From Caryophanon sp. (GTDB lineage Bacteria > Bacillota > Bacilli > Bacillales_A > Planococcaceae), in contig JAHAYH010000014.1 in assembly GCA_018384745.1 (NCBI GenBank), positions 1 through 64,000 on the forward strand: DNA of 64,000 nucleotides, in the 5' to 3' direction. Position numbers and translations under genes: made by a program. Each line of letters starts with the position of its first letter. Positions within the stretch are counted from its first letter, which is position 1. Below the pieces are notes generated by a model. That model worked only from the letters and a program-made list of their open reading frames with translations, was not told where the DNA came from and ran no database searches. Shown one piece after another: positions 1 to 9,743 of this stretch.

Positions 1-133
1 GTAGGCCGATATCCTCGTTATTAAAAAGCTTCATGGTGACGCCGGTGCAGTCGTAGCCCTGCTCCTGCATGAGGAGTGCTGCTACGCTGGAATCCACACC
101 ACCACTCATAGCTATTAATGCTTTTTTGTTCAT
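1..133 (-). CDS. mnmA: partial MnmA/TrmU tRNA 2-thiouridylase N-terminus (bacterial, not phage)
   Basis: Minus strand reads [46 protein letters not shown]-loop SGGVDSS; RBS AGGAGGAAGAAG before ATG at 133; runs off the window edge. Confidence 0.8.
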   Translation of the reverse strand, partial: MNKKALIAMSGGVDSSVAALLMQEQGYDCTGVTMKLFNNEDIGL

Positions 134-217
134 CTTCTTCCTCCTGAGACCGTCCATAAGGCACCATCTTCTTCGCAATGGCTCCTAGGAGTATTATTTC
201 TATATTATATTTCTATA

Positions 218-349
218 TTAATTAAAATGTTTGTAAAAACTTTTAGACGCAATTTCAAACATAGCTTTATCGCCAGAAGTGTCGCCAAAGGCAAAAACCT
301 CATCATATAATGTTAAATCGATTTCTTTTTCGATTCTATGGAGTCTGAT
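218..349 (-). CDS. partial HAD-superfamily (IB-like) phosphatase C-terminus (bacterial)
   Basis: Minus strand reads IRLHRIEKEIDLTLYDEVFAFGDTSGDKAMFEIASKSFYKHFN*; HAD motif GDTSGDK; no start codon, upstream merges into phage sequence. Confidence 0.65.
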   Translation of the reverse strand: MRLHRIEKEIDLTLYDEVFAFGDTSGDKAMFEIASKSFYKHFN

Positions 350-3300
350 CTAGTTACAGTTAGTACAGTAGCTTCTGATGCACAGGATGCAGCTAGCGAT
401 AACTCAGATGCTATTGATGGTTTAGACTCTCGGATTGGTACTGCCGAAACAGCTCTGCTTACTAAAGCTTCTGCTGATGCGCTTAGCGTACTTAACACTA
501 ACCTCTCAAACCTTGAAGGTACAGTAACATCTCAAGGTAAGCAGCTAACCACGTTAAACAACAGCCTGGAACAGACAGATACTCGTTTAGATGGGGTAAG
601 TGATACTGCTGATACAGCTCTTGGTAATGCGAATGCTGCAAATACGGCACTGACCACTAAGGCAGATTCTAGTGTAGTAGCTGCACTGTCTAGCCAAGTT
701 ACAGGTATCTCAGGAGAGGTACGTAGCAATAGCAGTAGCATTACAGAACTTACGAACCGGGTTGAAGATAATGAGGTAGCCATAGGAACTAAAGCGTCTT
801 CTGCAGCACTTCAGGCATTAACCAATGAAGTGTCTACAGTTAAGGGTACAGTTACTACACAAGGTCAAAGCATAACTAGCCTGACCGGTACGGTATCTTC
901 TCAAGGTACATTGATTGGGGATGCACAAACTGCTGCAAATAATGCTGCAAGTCTTGCAGGAAGCAAAGGTAAAGTGTTCTTCCAGAACACGGCACCGCCT
1001 GCTTCTGAAAGACTTATTCAGAACTTATGGATTGATACCACTGGAGGTAATAACACTCCTAAACGCTGGCAGACAGATGCATGGAAACCGGTAAGTGATA
1101 AGGTTGCAACAGATGCTCTAGCAGCTGCAAACCAGGCAAATACTACACTCACTACGAAGGCTGATGTTACTGCATTACAGAATCTACAGACTAACCTCAC
1201 TGCTGTGGATGGTCGTGTAACTGCCAATGCCAGTGAGATCACTACACTTAAATCAAATCTATCTTCAACCAATGCTGCTGTATCTACCAAGGCAGATACC
1301 TCCGCATTGAATACCCTGAAAACTCAGGTGAATAATGTTAGTGACAAGGTTACTGCAAACTCTTCAAGCATCACTACATTAGGTGCTTCAATCACAACTA
1401 TTACAGGTCTGCTTTCGGATAAGGCAGATGCATCACTACTGAATGATTACTTCACTAAAGCTGAAGCAAATGAAGCTACATCAGGGCAGATTGCAACCTA
1501 TGACGCTAATCTAGTTATTGGTGGGGTAAACCAGTTATTTGATTCAGAAGCTGAACGTGGTACGGATGGTAGTAGTTACTTAAGTTATGAGCGTAGCAAA
1601 GCGTTATATGACTTCTACCAGGCTAACTTAGGTAAAGCCATTACTATTAGTTTTGAAATTAATACACCAGTAGCCGGGATACTGAACGTACTCTCTGCCA
1701 ACCTGTCAGCACATAGCTTTATTGCTATGGTTAATGCTGATAAAGCAGATAGTTGGACGAAGTATGAAGTAACCACAACACCTAAACTAAATAACGAATA
1801 TGGTTTAGATGACCTTATGAGTAGTTTGGAGTTCAAAGGTGTAACTATTGGTTTAATACCTAAAGTACGTAAAGTACAGCTGGAAGCGGGTACACGTGCT
1901 ACAGATTGGAGTCCATCTCCACGTGACTATACTGAAGCATTTAATAGCTTAACTTCAATTACTGAAGCCAATGCACAAGCAATCACATCAGTGACCAGTC
2001 ACGTAGGTGAGATTGACGGTGAACTGGTGTCCGTAGGTGAATCCCTAACAACACTGTCTAATAGAATTACTGAGGTAGACGCTGAAGCTAAGACAGGTAT
2101 TACGAATGCAGCAACTGCACAAAGTACTGCTGATACTGCTGTTAGTGCTAATGAGGTCACAGCAAGTCGTGTAGATGGCCTTACAGCTACTATGGAAACT
2201 ATGGATGGTGAGATTCAAACCAAAGCTACTGTTACTGCTGTCAATGGTTTGGAGACACGTATTGAACAAGCGGAAGGTGCACTTACTTTACAAAGTAATG
2301 AACTGACTACACTCAAATCTGAAATTGATACTAAGGCCAGTGCACAGGCATTGTCTGAGTTACGCACTTATGTGTCAGATGAGGTAGACGGGGCTATAGA
2401 AAGTAGTTCACAACTCATTACTGAACTACGTAATGAACTGAATGTGACAAATCAAGATCTTGCATTGAAAGCAAATACCAGTGCAGTGAATAAGCTTGTA
2501 TCAGATCTGAGTAATGATATTGATGGGGTGCTTACCAGCACTACGGTTGCACTAGATTCACTTCGTTCTGAAATGACCAGCGAGCTAGGGACTAAAGTAA
2601 ACTCATCTGTTTTGAACTCTTACTACACCATTACCCAAGTAGACAATACAATTTCTGGGGCTATTAGCAGGCTAAGCTCTCAAGTAGATACCGCACTTGG
2701 AGACAAGTTAGATGCTTCAGTAATATCTAATTACTCTACCAAAGCAGATACTACAAGTGCAGTGACTAGCGCTATTACAGCCTACAAGTCAGAAGTGAAT
2801 AATGCTTTAGGGCAGAAGCTAAACGCTTCTGTGATTAATAGTTACTCTACAATTACCAGCATGAACACAGCAATTAGTAATGCAGTGTCTACTGTAAGTT
2901 CTGAGCTGGGGAATGCTAAAACAACTATAGATGAACAGAGTCATGTGATTAACGGGATTAAAGCTGTTAAAGCAATTTCAGTAGACAACAACGGAGTTAT
3001 TTCTGGATATGGTTTAATCTCAGAATTGGTTAATGGTACTGTAACCTCAGTATTTGGTATCAATGCAAATAACTTCTATATAGGTTCTCCAGCAACAGGT
3101 AAGAAGTTACTGGTAGTACGTACTACTGCAGGTACAGTGAATGGAGTTAGCTACCCTATTGGCACTTATCTTGATACTACGTTTATTGCTGATGCTGCTA
3201 TCACTACAGCTAAGATTGATAATGCAGCTATTACGACGGCAAAGATCGGAGATTTGCAGGTAGATACCCTGAAGATTAAAGACAATGCTGTAACACTACC

Positions 3301-3772
3301 TTTGGCTATTACAGACATGTCTGAAGATTATCGGGACAACGTGGCTGCCAACACTTGGCATGCCATATCTTCAGTATGGCTCGCTGGAATTTCATCAGGT
3401 CAGCGAGTTCTGTTGATGTTTAACGCTATGCCTTTTGATGCAGACACTACTAATGGTGCTGTAGCTATGACCGCGACTAACAATAATACTTGGACTAATG
3501 CTTTTGCTAAACTAGGATTACGCATAAACGGTACGCTGGTCGCTACTTTACAGCATGAAAGGACGGAACAAATTACAACAGTATCCCCAACAGATGGGTA
3601 CATGGTTCGTTGGACATCTCCTAGATGTGTTCTACCTACTTCTTCTACAAGTTACTTTTTCACAGCTCCTGTGAATAACCCCCTAATAGAAATAGTAGGT
3701 ATGGCAAACACGTATCCCACACTTGCTAAAAAAGCAGCTGTCAATTACTTTGCACTGGTGGTTAAGAAATGA
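338..3772 (+). CDS. tail fibre / tail tip J-like C-terminal protein (DUF1983-like modules), probably 5'-truncated by the junction
   Basis: 1144-aa ORF with coiled-coil repeats (TTKADSSVV..LTTKADVTAL), NLWIDTTGGNNTPKRW module, C-terminal TTAKIDNAAITTAKIGDLQVDTLKI. Confidence 0.7.
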   Translation: MESDLVTVSTVASDAQDAASDNSDAIDGLDSRIGTAETALLTKASADALSVLNTNLSNLEGTVTSQGKQLTTLNNSLEQTDTRLDGVSDTADTALGNANAANTALTTKADSSVVAALSSQVTGISGEVRSNSSSITELTNRVEDNEVAIGTKASSAALQALTNEVSTVKGTVTTQGQSITSLTGTVSSQGTLIGDAQTAANNAASLAGSKGKVFFQNTAPPASERLIQNLWIDTTGGNNTPKRWQTDAWKPVSDKVATDALAAANQANTTLTTKADVTALQNLQTNLTAVDGRVTANASEITTLKSNLSSTNAAVSTKADTSALNTLKTQVNNVSDKVTANSSSITTLGASITTITGLLSDKADASLLNDYFTKAEANEATSGQIATYDANLVIGGVNQLFDSEAERGTDGSSYLSYERSKALYDFYQANLGKAITISFEINTPVAGILNVLSANLSAHSFIAMVNADKADSWTKYEVTTTPKLNNEYGLDDLMSSLEFKGVTIGLIPKVRKVQLEAGTRATDWSPSPRDYTEAFNSLTSITEANAQAITSVTSHVGEIDGELVSVGESLTTLSNRITEVDAEAKTGITNAATAQSTADTAVSANEVTASRVDGLTATMETMDGEIQTKATVTAVNGLETRIEQAEGALTLQSNELTTLKSEIDTKASAQALSELRTYVSDEVDGAIESSSQLITELRNELNVTNQDLALKANTSAVNKLVSDLSNDIDGVLTSTTVALDSLRSEMTSELGTKVNSSVLNSYYTITQVDNTISGAISRLSSQVDTALGDKLDASVISNYSTKADTTSAVTSAITAYKSEVNNALGQKLNASVINSYSTITSMNTAISNAVSTVSSELGNAKTTIDEQSHVINGIKAVKAISVDNNGVISGYGLISELVNGTVTSVFGINANNFYIGSPATGKKLLVVRTTAGTVNGVSYPIGTYLDTTFIADAAITTAKIDNAAITTAKIGDLQVDTLKIKDNAVTLPLAITDMSEDYRDNVAANTWHAISSVWLAGISSGQRVLLMFNAMPFDADTTNGAVAMTATNNNTWTNAFAKLGLRINGTLVATLQHERTEQITTVSPTDGYMVRWTSPRCVLPTSSTSYFFTAPVNNPLIEIVGMANTYPTLAKKAAVNYFALVVKK

Positions 3773-4341
3773 TTAATTTTGAACATGTATGTGTTGTAGA
3801 TAAGGACACAGGAAGGCTTCTAACATATTTTCATAATGTTTCGGAGGCTATGGTTGAGATGAACACTCCCGAAAATGGGGTTGCAGTTCTGTGTGAAGCT
3901 CCTAGCTTTAAGTGTTATTGGGACTTTAATAAGAAGCAATTTATTAAAGTAGGTGTACCTGAAGATAGCAATCTCGTATTCGACTACGTTACGAAAAAAT
4001 GGACAGACCCAAGAAACTTGGATGAAATCAAAGCCCAGAAATGGGCTGAGATTAAGTATGAGCGAGACCAACTTGAATTTGGGGGCTTTGAATTTGAAGG
4101 CAGTATTTATGATTCAGATCAGGTTTCTCAAGGTCGAATTATGGGTGCAGCGATTGCAGGTGTAGAACAAGTGTGGACAACTGCAAGTAACAGCACCATC
4201 ACTCTTACTGGCTCTGAGTTGCTTGAACTGTACCAAGCTTTACAAGCTCATGTGGCTAGTGTGCATGATAGAGGTCGTGAAGCTAGAGCAGCAATAAACG
4301 CTGCTTCAACTAAAGAGGAAGTTGAAGAAATACATTTATAA
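3769..4341 (+). CDS. tail fibre assembly-like (DUF4376-like) protein
   Basis: 190-aa ORF overlapping the preceding stop; C-terminal KWAEIKYERDQLEFGGFEFEGSIYDSDQVSQGRI typical of DUF4376. Confidence 0.55.
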   Translation: MINFEHVCVVDKDTGRLLTYFHNVSEAMVEMNTPENGVAVLCEAPSFKCYWDFNKKQFIKVGVPEDSNLVFDYVTKKWTDPRNLDEIKAQKWAEIKYERDQLEFGGFEFEGSIYDSDQVSQGRIMGAAIAGVEQVWTTASNSTITLTGSELLELYQALQAHVASVHDRGREARAAINAASTKEEVEEIHL

Positions 4342-4345
4342 ATAG

Positions 4346-4370
4346 TAAAGCCCCTCATGTAGGGGCTTTA
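4346..4370 (+). terminator. intrinsic-type hairpin
   Basis: TAAAGCCCCTCATGTAGGGGCTTTA inverted repeat after a stop codon. Confidence 0.75.
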
Positions 4371-4418
4371 CTTTATCTGTTATTATTCTTCATGTTTTAC
4401 ATAACTAAGGTATTAAAC

Positions 4419-5687
4419 ATGCGTAATGCAATGTGGGTAGGTGGAGGCATTACAGGTATGGGTGAGATTCCTATGCTTGGTGTCAAGGAAAAAGGATTAG
4501 CAAAAGTTATTCGGGATATTTTTAGTAACGATGAGAAAGGATTCTTTTACGACCCTAATGATTTGAGTACGATGTATCAGGATGCTGCGGGGACTAATCC
4601 AGTTACAGCAGTAGGGCAGCCTGTAGGTTTGATTTTGGATAAGAGTAAGGGTCTAATAAAGTCAGAAATAAATAGGGACGTTAATTTTGACAATCCTTCA
4701 AGTTGGTCAGGTCAGTCATCAAAAATTTCTGTAAGTGGTGGGTTAATATCGTGTAACTCAACTACAAACGTTAGGGTTATTCAATCAGGGGTATCTGTTT
4801 CCGCAAATACCAGATATGTGATGGAAATTGACGTTGTAAGTTACACGCGAGGAGACCCATTTATTCTTTGTGGCGGTGTTGAAGTGCCTATTCCAAAAAG
4901 TGTAGGTAAGCACATTATTAGCTTCACAACAAAAACAACAGGGGCAATACTTGGTGTGTACACAGGAAAAATTAATGTTGGTGGTGAGTGGGCAGCAAGT
5001 AGCCTTTCTTTAACCTCAATAGATGGAAACCACGCCTACCAATCTACTTCAGCAGCAAGACCTATACTTGGTACTGAGCTAGTTGTAAATGGTGATTTTA
5101 GTGCAGGTCTAGCAAATTGGGTGCAGTGGGGTACTGCTGTTTCTTCCGTCTCAGAAGGCGTGTTGAGTATTACGGGACAAGGCTCAACTTCTGGCGTGTA
5201 TCAAGATATCCCTACGGTGGTCGGAAGAACCTATGTGTTAGACTTTAGAGCGGCAGGTTTTGTTCGCGTGATGCTGTACGCGAACTCAGGTTTTTCACCT
5301 GCGATACCTAACTCAAACGCTCCTCGTGTGACTTTCGTAGCTACGTCTTCAGTAACGCGCATATATGCATACTGTAACGGTAGCGGTACTGGCACTATTG
5401 ACAACATCTCATTAGAGCACGTTACAGGCTATCGCACAGACCGAAACTATCTTAAATTTGATGGTGTGGATGACAAGCTCACAACCACACTACCCACTCA
5501 ATTAACAGGCTGTACAGTGGCTCGTTCTGTACCAAATGTTGGGGCTCAAATACTGACAGGTCAAACAATCCCTGCGACCTACAAGGACAATACAGTCCAT
5601 TGTGGGTTGATTGTGATTAACAGAGCTTTAACTCCTAGTGAAACCTCAGCCATTACTTCTGAACTCAACAAGAGGGCTGGTGTATGA
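4419..5687 (+). CDS. structural / receptor-binding protein with carbohydrate-binding-like modules
   Basis: ORF 4392..5687; start at 4419 (MRNAMWVGGG) preferred after AAGG; LGTELVVNGDFSAGLANWVQWGT motif. Confidence 0.55.
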   Translation: MRNAMWVGGGITGMGEIPMLGVKEKGLAKVIRDIFSNDEKGFFYDPNDLSTMYQDAAGTNPVTAVGQPVGLILDKSKGLIKSEINRDVNFDNPSSWSGQSSKISVSGGLISCNSTTNVRVIQSGVSVSANTRYVMEIDVVSYTRGDPFILCGGVEVPIPKSVGKHIISFTTKTTGAILGVYTGKINVGGEWAASSLSLTSIDGNHAYQSTSAARPILGTELVVNGDFSAGLANWVQWGTAVSSVSEGVLSITGQGSTSGVYQDIPTVVGRTYVLDFRAAGFVRVMLYANSGFSPAIPNSNAPRVTFVATSSVTRIYAYCNGSGTGTIDNISLEHVTGYRTDRNYLKFDGVDDKLTTTLPTQLTGCTVARSVPNVGAQILTGQTIPATYKDNTVHCGLIVINRALTPSETSAITSELNKRAGV

Positions 5688-6016
5688 AATTTAACTTATC
5701 AGTCGTCAGCATCATCCCCGATGATCACAGAGACACGATCAATCAAATTGCAGAGCTTTATGGTTGTGGTCCTAACAATCTATATGTAAAGCTGCAAGGT
5801 GAAGACGGCATCTATTGGGGCTGTCATTCGTGGTGGAAGCCTGAGCATTACGCTTTATTCAGTAATGAAGAGCTACGTAATCAAGTGGTTCCTGACGAAC
5901 TTAAACCTTCACTTGAGCATTTATATGAACGCCTAATGCTAGACGGAGATGCTCAAGAGAATTGGCAGTCTACATTAAACGAATTAAACTTAACTATAGT
6001 GCAAGAGGAAGTCTAA
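5684..6016 (+). CDS. hypothetical protein
   Basis: 110-aa ORF overlapping the preceding stop (ATGA). Confidence 0.6.
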   Translation: MKFNLSVVSIIPDDHRDTINQIAELYGCGPNNLYVKLQGEDGIYWGCHSWWKPEHYALFSNEELRNQVVPDELKPSLEHLYERLMLDGDAQENWQSTLNELNLTIVQEEV

Positions 6017-6246
6017 TGACTACTAAAATTCAATTAACCAATCAACCACAGCAGATTGTGAATACTGAAAACTGGGCATTGATTTCATCCAGCTCAGGTC
6101 AGGATTTCAAGATTCATGTTGGTGCCAGTGTGTCTGATGTGAGTGCATTCCACTTAGTTCGTGAAATTGGTTTCGGGGTAGGTGTCAAAGTATGGGCATG
6201 GACGGATAGTTCAAGTCCAGTACATGTCAGCGTATCGCAAGGATAA
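6016..6246 (+). CDS. hypothetical small structural protein
   Basis: MTTKIQLTNQPQQIVNTENWALISS; TAATG coupling with upstream gene. Confidence 0.6.
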   Translation: MTTKIQLTNQPQQIVNTENWALISSSSGQDFKIHVGASVSDVSAFHLVREIGFGVGVKVWAWTDSSSPVHVSVSQG

Positions 6247-6294
6247 CTTAACAGGCACTTCTTAGGAGGTGCCTTCTTCTATTAGGGGAATACA

Positions 6295-6828
6295 ATGAGT
6301 AAGAGTATCGCAATTACTGCAGGCCATAGCAGTACAGATCCAGGTGCTGTGAACGGTAAACGTACAGAAGCGCAGATCGTACAAGATATGGTAAAGATGG
6401 TTTCTGTTTACCTGGAACGTGCGGGTATTGATTTTGAAACGGATGTTGAGGATGGGGTAAACCAACCTTTAGCTAAAGCTATTAAGGTTGCTAAACGAAA
6501 TGACATTGCTATGGAATTTCACTGTAATGCTGCAGCTTCCAGTAAGGCTACAGGTGTTGAGGTGCTGGCAAGTGAAAAGCATAAACCTCTAGCACAGGAG
6601 GTAGCTAAAGCCATTGGTGATGTGCTAGATCTGACATTGCGTGGTGTTGGTGGTTGGAAGTCTGAAGGATCAGGTCAGCATAGTCGTCTTGGTTTCATTT
6701 CTACAGGTGGTGGTTTAATCGTAGAGTTATTCTTTATTTCTAACCCATCTGACTTATCTAAGTGGGATGCTAAGAAATGGTTGGTTGCTAAGGCAGTTGC
6801 TGAAGTTTTAATTAAACATGCGAGGTAA
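6295..6828 (+). CDS. N-acetylmuramoyl-L-alanine amidase (Amidase_3-type endolysin)
   Basis: ITAGHSSTDPGAVNG, EFHCNAAASSKATGVEVL, VELFFISNPSD: zinc amidase motifs. Confidence 0.8.
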   Translation: MSKSIAITAGHSSTDPGAVNGKRTEAQIVQDMVKMVSVYLERAGIDFETDVEDGVNQPLAKAIKVAKRNDIAMEFHCNAAASSKATGVEVLASEKHKPLAQEVAKAIGDVLDLTLRGVGGWKSEGSGQHSRLGFISTGGGLIVELFFISNPSDLSKWDAKKWLVAKAVAEVLIKHAR

Positions 6829-6830
6829 TC

Positions 6831-7214
6831 ATGTCTATAGGCGCTAAGGTGACATGGGCAGCATTTCAGAAGATTCAGCCATTAGTGCTGATCTTCTTTA
6901 TTGTACTGTCTGTAATTTTAGGGGTGATATGCTTATTGCTTGGTACTAAGAATATGATGCTTCAGTCTCAGCTTCTAGTGAATAAAGAGAACAAGATTGA
7001 AGTTATTGTAGATACTACTGAAATAGCAAATGCATTATCGAAGGGATATTCTGAAAGTAAGATAGAGAGAGAGATCATTTATGAAAAAATTAAAGGGGAT
7101 ACCGAAACCATCGTTAAACATGACACTGTTTTCCTTAACGTGTGCATTAGCGATGACGGGATGCAGCACTACAACAACTTCGTATCTTCCCCCGTTACCG
7201 GTAAACCTGAGTGA
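6831..7214 (+). CDS. Rz-like i-spanin
   Basis: N-terminal TM helix, directly after endolysin, overlaps an Rz1-like lipoprotein in another frame. Confidence 0.6.
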   Translation: MSIGAKVTWAAFQKIQPLVLIFFIVLSVILGVICLLLGTKNMMLQSQLLVNKENKIEVIVDTTEIANALSKGYSESKIEREIIYEKIKGDTETIVKHDTVFLNVCISDDGMQHYNNFVSSPVTGKPE

Positions 7215-7374
7215 GCCCTGTAAACCATCAGGTTTACTTAAAGGTACTTCAGGGGATGTTATCTACGAGTTGTTAATGGACAACGCATACAAGGCACGTG
7301 AATGCAGTGCAAAGCATGCAGCTACGATAGACTTCTATGAGCAGATGAGGAAGGTGGTAAATGGAAAGAACTAA
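7081..7374 (+). CDS. Rz1-like o-spanin lipoprotein
   Basis: Signal peptide and lipobox LAMTGC; embedded in/overlapping the Rz-like gene. Confidence 0.65.
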   Translation: MKKLKGIPKPSLNMTLFSLTCALAMTGCSTTTTSYLPPLPVNLSEPCKPSGLLKGTSGDVIYELLMDNAYKARECSAKHAATIDFYEQMRKVVNGKN

Positions 7375-7972
7375 GCTTCAATTTGGATATAGTGCAGATG
7401 ATGATAATGGTTTTATCCTACGGGAAGGTGCACAACACATTGAAGATGCTCTAACTGATATCTATATGTTCTTGTCTGGTGGTCAAAGTCAGGTAAAACT
7501 GCCTCTGGCCATACCTAAGTCTAGAGGAGGTACAGGTGCTACTGGTGAAGCATCTTCAAGGGAGTTTGTAGTAAGCCAAGGTGTTAAGGCTTTCCAGCCA
7601 GTGTTGCTTAAATATGTTCCTGTGGCTTATTGCACAGTTGGTTTAGGTACAGCACCTAAGACCCACGTAATAACTGAATTAAATTCTGAGATTCTATTCT
7701 TTAGAACAGGTGTAGGTACATACAAGTGTACGGTGTTTGGATCTATCAAGATTAATAATGACTTCATCTACGTACAACCAGATAACTACGGTAATCAGGG
7801 AATATGTGGAGTTCCTACTTATGAAGGAAATGACATTATCATCAAGGTTCATCCGTTGGTTTTTGACCAAGTTACGGGCAGGTTTGCTCCGAATACCGAC
7901 GAGAGAGTTGATGTACCAGATGGTACTTTTATCTCTTTTGTACTTGTTAATACGATTGGTGCCTTTATATAA
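7361..7972 (+). CDS. tail fibre-like protein
   Basis: LAIPKSRGGTGATGEASSREFV, a GGTGATG motif typical of tail fibres. Confidence 0.5.
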   Translation: MERTKLQFGYSADDDNGFILREGAQHIEDALTDIYMFLSGGQSQVKLPLAIPKSRGGTGATGEASSREFVVSQGVKAFQPVLLKYVPVAYCTVGLGTAPKTHVITELNSEILFFRTGVGTYKCTVFGSIKINNDFIYVQPDNYGNQGICGVPTYEGNDIIIKVHPLVFDQVTGRFAPNTDERVDVPDGTFISFVLVNTIGAFI

Positions 7973-7985
7973 ATTTGAATGAAAT

Positions 7986-8010
7986 AAAGCCCCAATAAGG
8001 GGCTTTATTT
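7986..8010. terminator. bidirectional terminator between convergent genes
   Basis: AAAGCCCCAATAAGGGGCTTTATTTTT. Confidence 0.8.
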
Positions 8011-8021
8011 TTAAGTAAATA

Positions 8022-8672
8022 TTATTGGAAGTTATATCCATCTTCACCAGTAATTAAAGCTTTGGACCAGTTTTCATATTGGTCTGCATCAGCTTGAAGC
8101 TGCTCTACAGTACGCCATTGAACATCAGTAAGTTCTTCAGCACATTGCTTCATGTCTTCCATGTCTTGATCATTCAGATCAATCACAGCAACAATGCCAA
8201 AGTGAACCATACCTACTGTATTAGTGTAATCCACAATACAGTGTTTAAAGTTTACACGCTGGCTGAATTTCTCTAGATCCAGACCTAGCTCTTCTTTAAG
8301 TTCACGCTTGGCAGCATCAAGAATAACTTGGGTAATAGTTTTACCAGGTTCAGCATCGGTATCATCTACATGGCCGCCAAAGCCCAAGCTTCGTGTACCG
8401 TGCAAACGTGTTTCTGCTCCCTTACTGCGTGAATAAGTCAGATAGGAGCCTTTATACTTAACCAGCATGTAAGGAAGTACCTGCGGTGTGCTAAGTGCTT
8501 TAGAAAAGTTAGGCATATCTTTACCATCTACTTCACTACGTTTATGGAAGGAAAAGTGCTGCTCTTCAATCCAATTCATGTTAAAGCGGGAAATCATGCG
8601 TTTACCTGTTTGAGGGATCACACCCCAGGTAGCCAGTAAAGCAAGTTGAATGCAAAGAACGATACCGTCCAT
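8022..8672 (-). CDS. NUDIX hydrolase
   Basis: Nudix box GHVDDTDAEPGKTITQVILDAAKRELKEELGL. Confidence 0.75.
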   Translation of the reverse strand: MDGIVLCIQLALLATWGVIPQTGKRMISRFNMNWIEEQHFSFHKRSEVDGKDMPNFSKALSTPQVLPYMLVKYKGSYLTYSRSKGAETRLHGTRSLGFGGHVDDTDAEPGKTITQVILDAAKRELKEELGLDLEKFSQRVNFKHCIVDYTNTVGMVHFGIVAVIDLNDQDMEDMKQCAEELTDVQWRTVEQLQADADQYENWSKALITGEDGYNFQ

Positions 8673-9250
8673 TAATAGACTCCAGAGTTTTTAAGAATAA
8701 AGTTAATACGTTGGTCCAGGTCAGTAATCCATACAGGAATAACATAAGCTGTAGTACGCATGTTAAGTTCATAAACTACACCTAGATAAATGTAGTTAAG
8801 ATGGTTTACGTAGCCGGGTTGAGGTGCAGCTGATTTAGGGTTGTGCTCTAAAGGAATACCCGGCTGTACCAGGAATACTTTATGAAAGTAGTGATTGGTC
8901 AGTGCATGGCAATCAGCAATATATTTTTGAAGCCATAGCTCATCATCACGATCAAGTACATTAGAGTTAGCCAGTGAGACTGTATAACCAATGAGATCTA
9001 GAGGTGTACGGTCATAAATGATATTACCATTGGCAGATGCTGCCAGCAGTTCTGCCATATAGTTGAGTAAACCTTCTTGTATCTGACGACGTTCTTTAAA
9101 GGTGTAATCCTGTTTTGATGAATCAAAGCCAAGAATGCGTTGTGCTTCTGATAACTGTACCTGCATAAAACGAATGCCACTGGCTTCGGCAGTAGCCTTG
9201 GCCAGTGTAGTTTTACCGGTACGGTGTGCACCAAGTAAACCTATAATCAT
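8672..9250 (-). CDS. P-loop AAA/NadR-like kinase
   Basis: Walker A GAHRTGKTT; overall AAA_28/nicotinamide-riboside-kinase-like pattern. Confidence 0.6.
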   Translation of the reverse strand: MIIGLLGAHRTGKTTLAKATAEASGIRFMQVQLSEAQRILGFDSSKQDYTFKERRQIQEGLLNYMAELLAASANGNIIYDRTPLDLIGYTVSLANSNVLDRDDELWLQKYIADCHALTNHYFHKVFLVQPGIPLEHNPKSAAPQPGYVNHLNYIYLGVVYELNMRTTAYVIPVWITDLDQRINFILKNSGVY

Positions 9251-9678
9251 TTACGTGGAACTCTTTTAGTAGCAGGACGTGCACGGGCAGGTGCATCTAT
9301 GTGTAGGGTTGCATCTATTGGTTCGGGTTGCACCATTTGGCTTTCGTACTGACTTTCGTACTCAGTGCGTTCCTGTTCTTCAAGCTCTTGTACACGACGA
9401 GAGATCTGATCCACTTCTGTATTAATAATACTAAGTAGTGCATTAAGGTCTTCCGGTTGTTCTAACTTTTCAGAGTATGAACGAATAGCTGCAGACAATG
9501 CTGCTACAGCACCAGATACGTTCATGCCATCGGAGGTAGTAGAAGTAATGGTGTTACCTTCAATAGATACAATAATAAAGTGATCTGTATCCTTTACTGC
9601 ATTTAGAACACGGATGTTCTTTTGAGATTCGGAAATGGTTTTTTCCAATGTTTGGATAAGGTCTTGATTGTTTGACAT
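9247..9678 (-). CDS. hypothetical protein
   Basis: 143-aa ORF in leftward operon. Confidence 0.55.
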   Translation of the reverse strand: MSNNQDLIQTLEKTISESQKNIRVLNAVKDTDHFIIVSIEGNTITSTTSDGMNVSGAVAALSAAIRSYSEKLEQPEDLNALLSIINTEVDQISRRVQELEEQERTEYESQYESQMVQPEPIDATLHIDAPARARPATKRVPRK

Positions 9679-9698
9679 GGCTTCTATTCCTAGAGTGT

Positions 9699-9722
9699 GA
9701 AAAATCCCCTTTCGGGGATTAT
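9699..9722 (-). terminator. hairpin terminator
   Basis: AATCCCCTTTCGGGGATT between minus-strand genes. Confidence 0.55.
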
Positions 9723-9743
9723 GATGGTGGTATTTTTAATGCT

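Noticed and set aside
313-1290. Minus-strand ORFs 313..498, 532..783, 1018..1290
   Set aside because: Antisense to the tail fibre; low-complexity mirror of its A/T/S-rich repeats.
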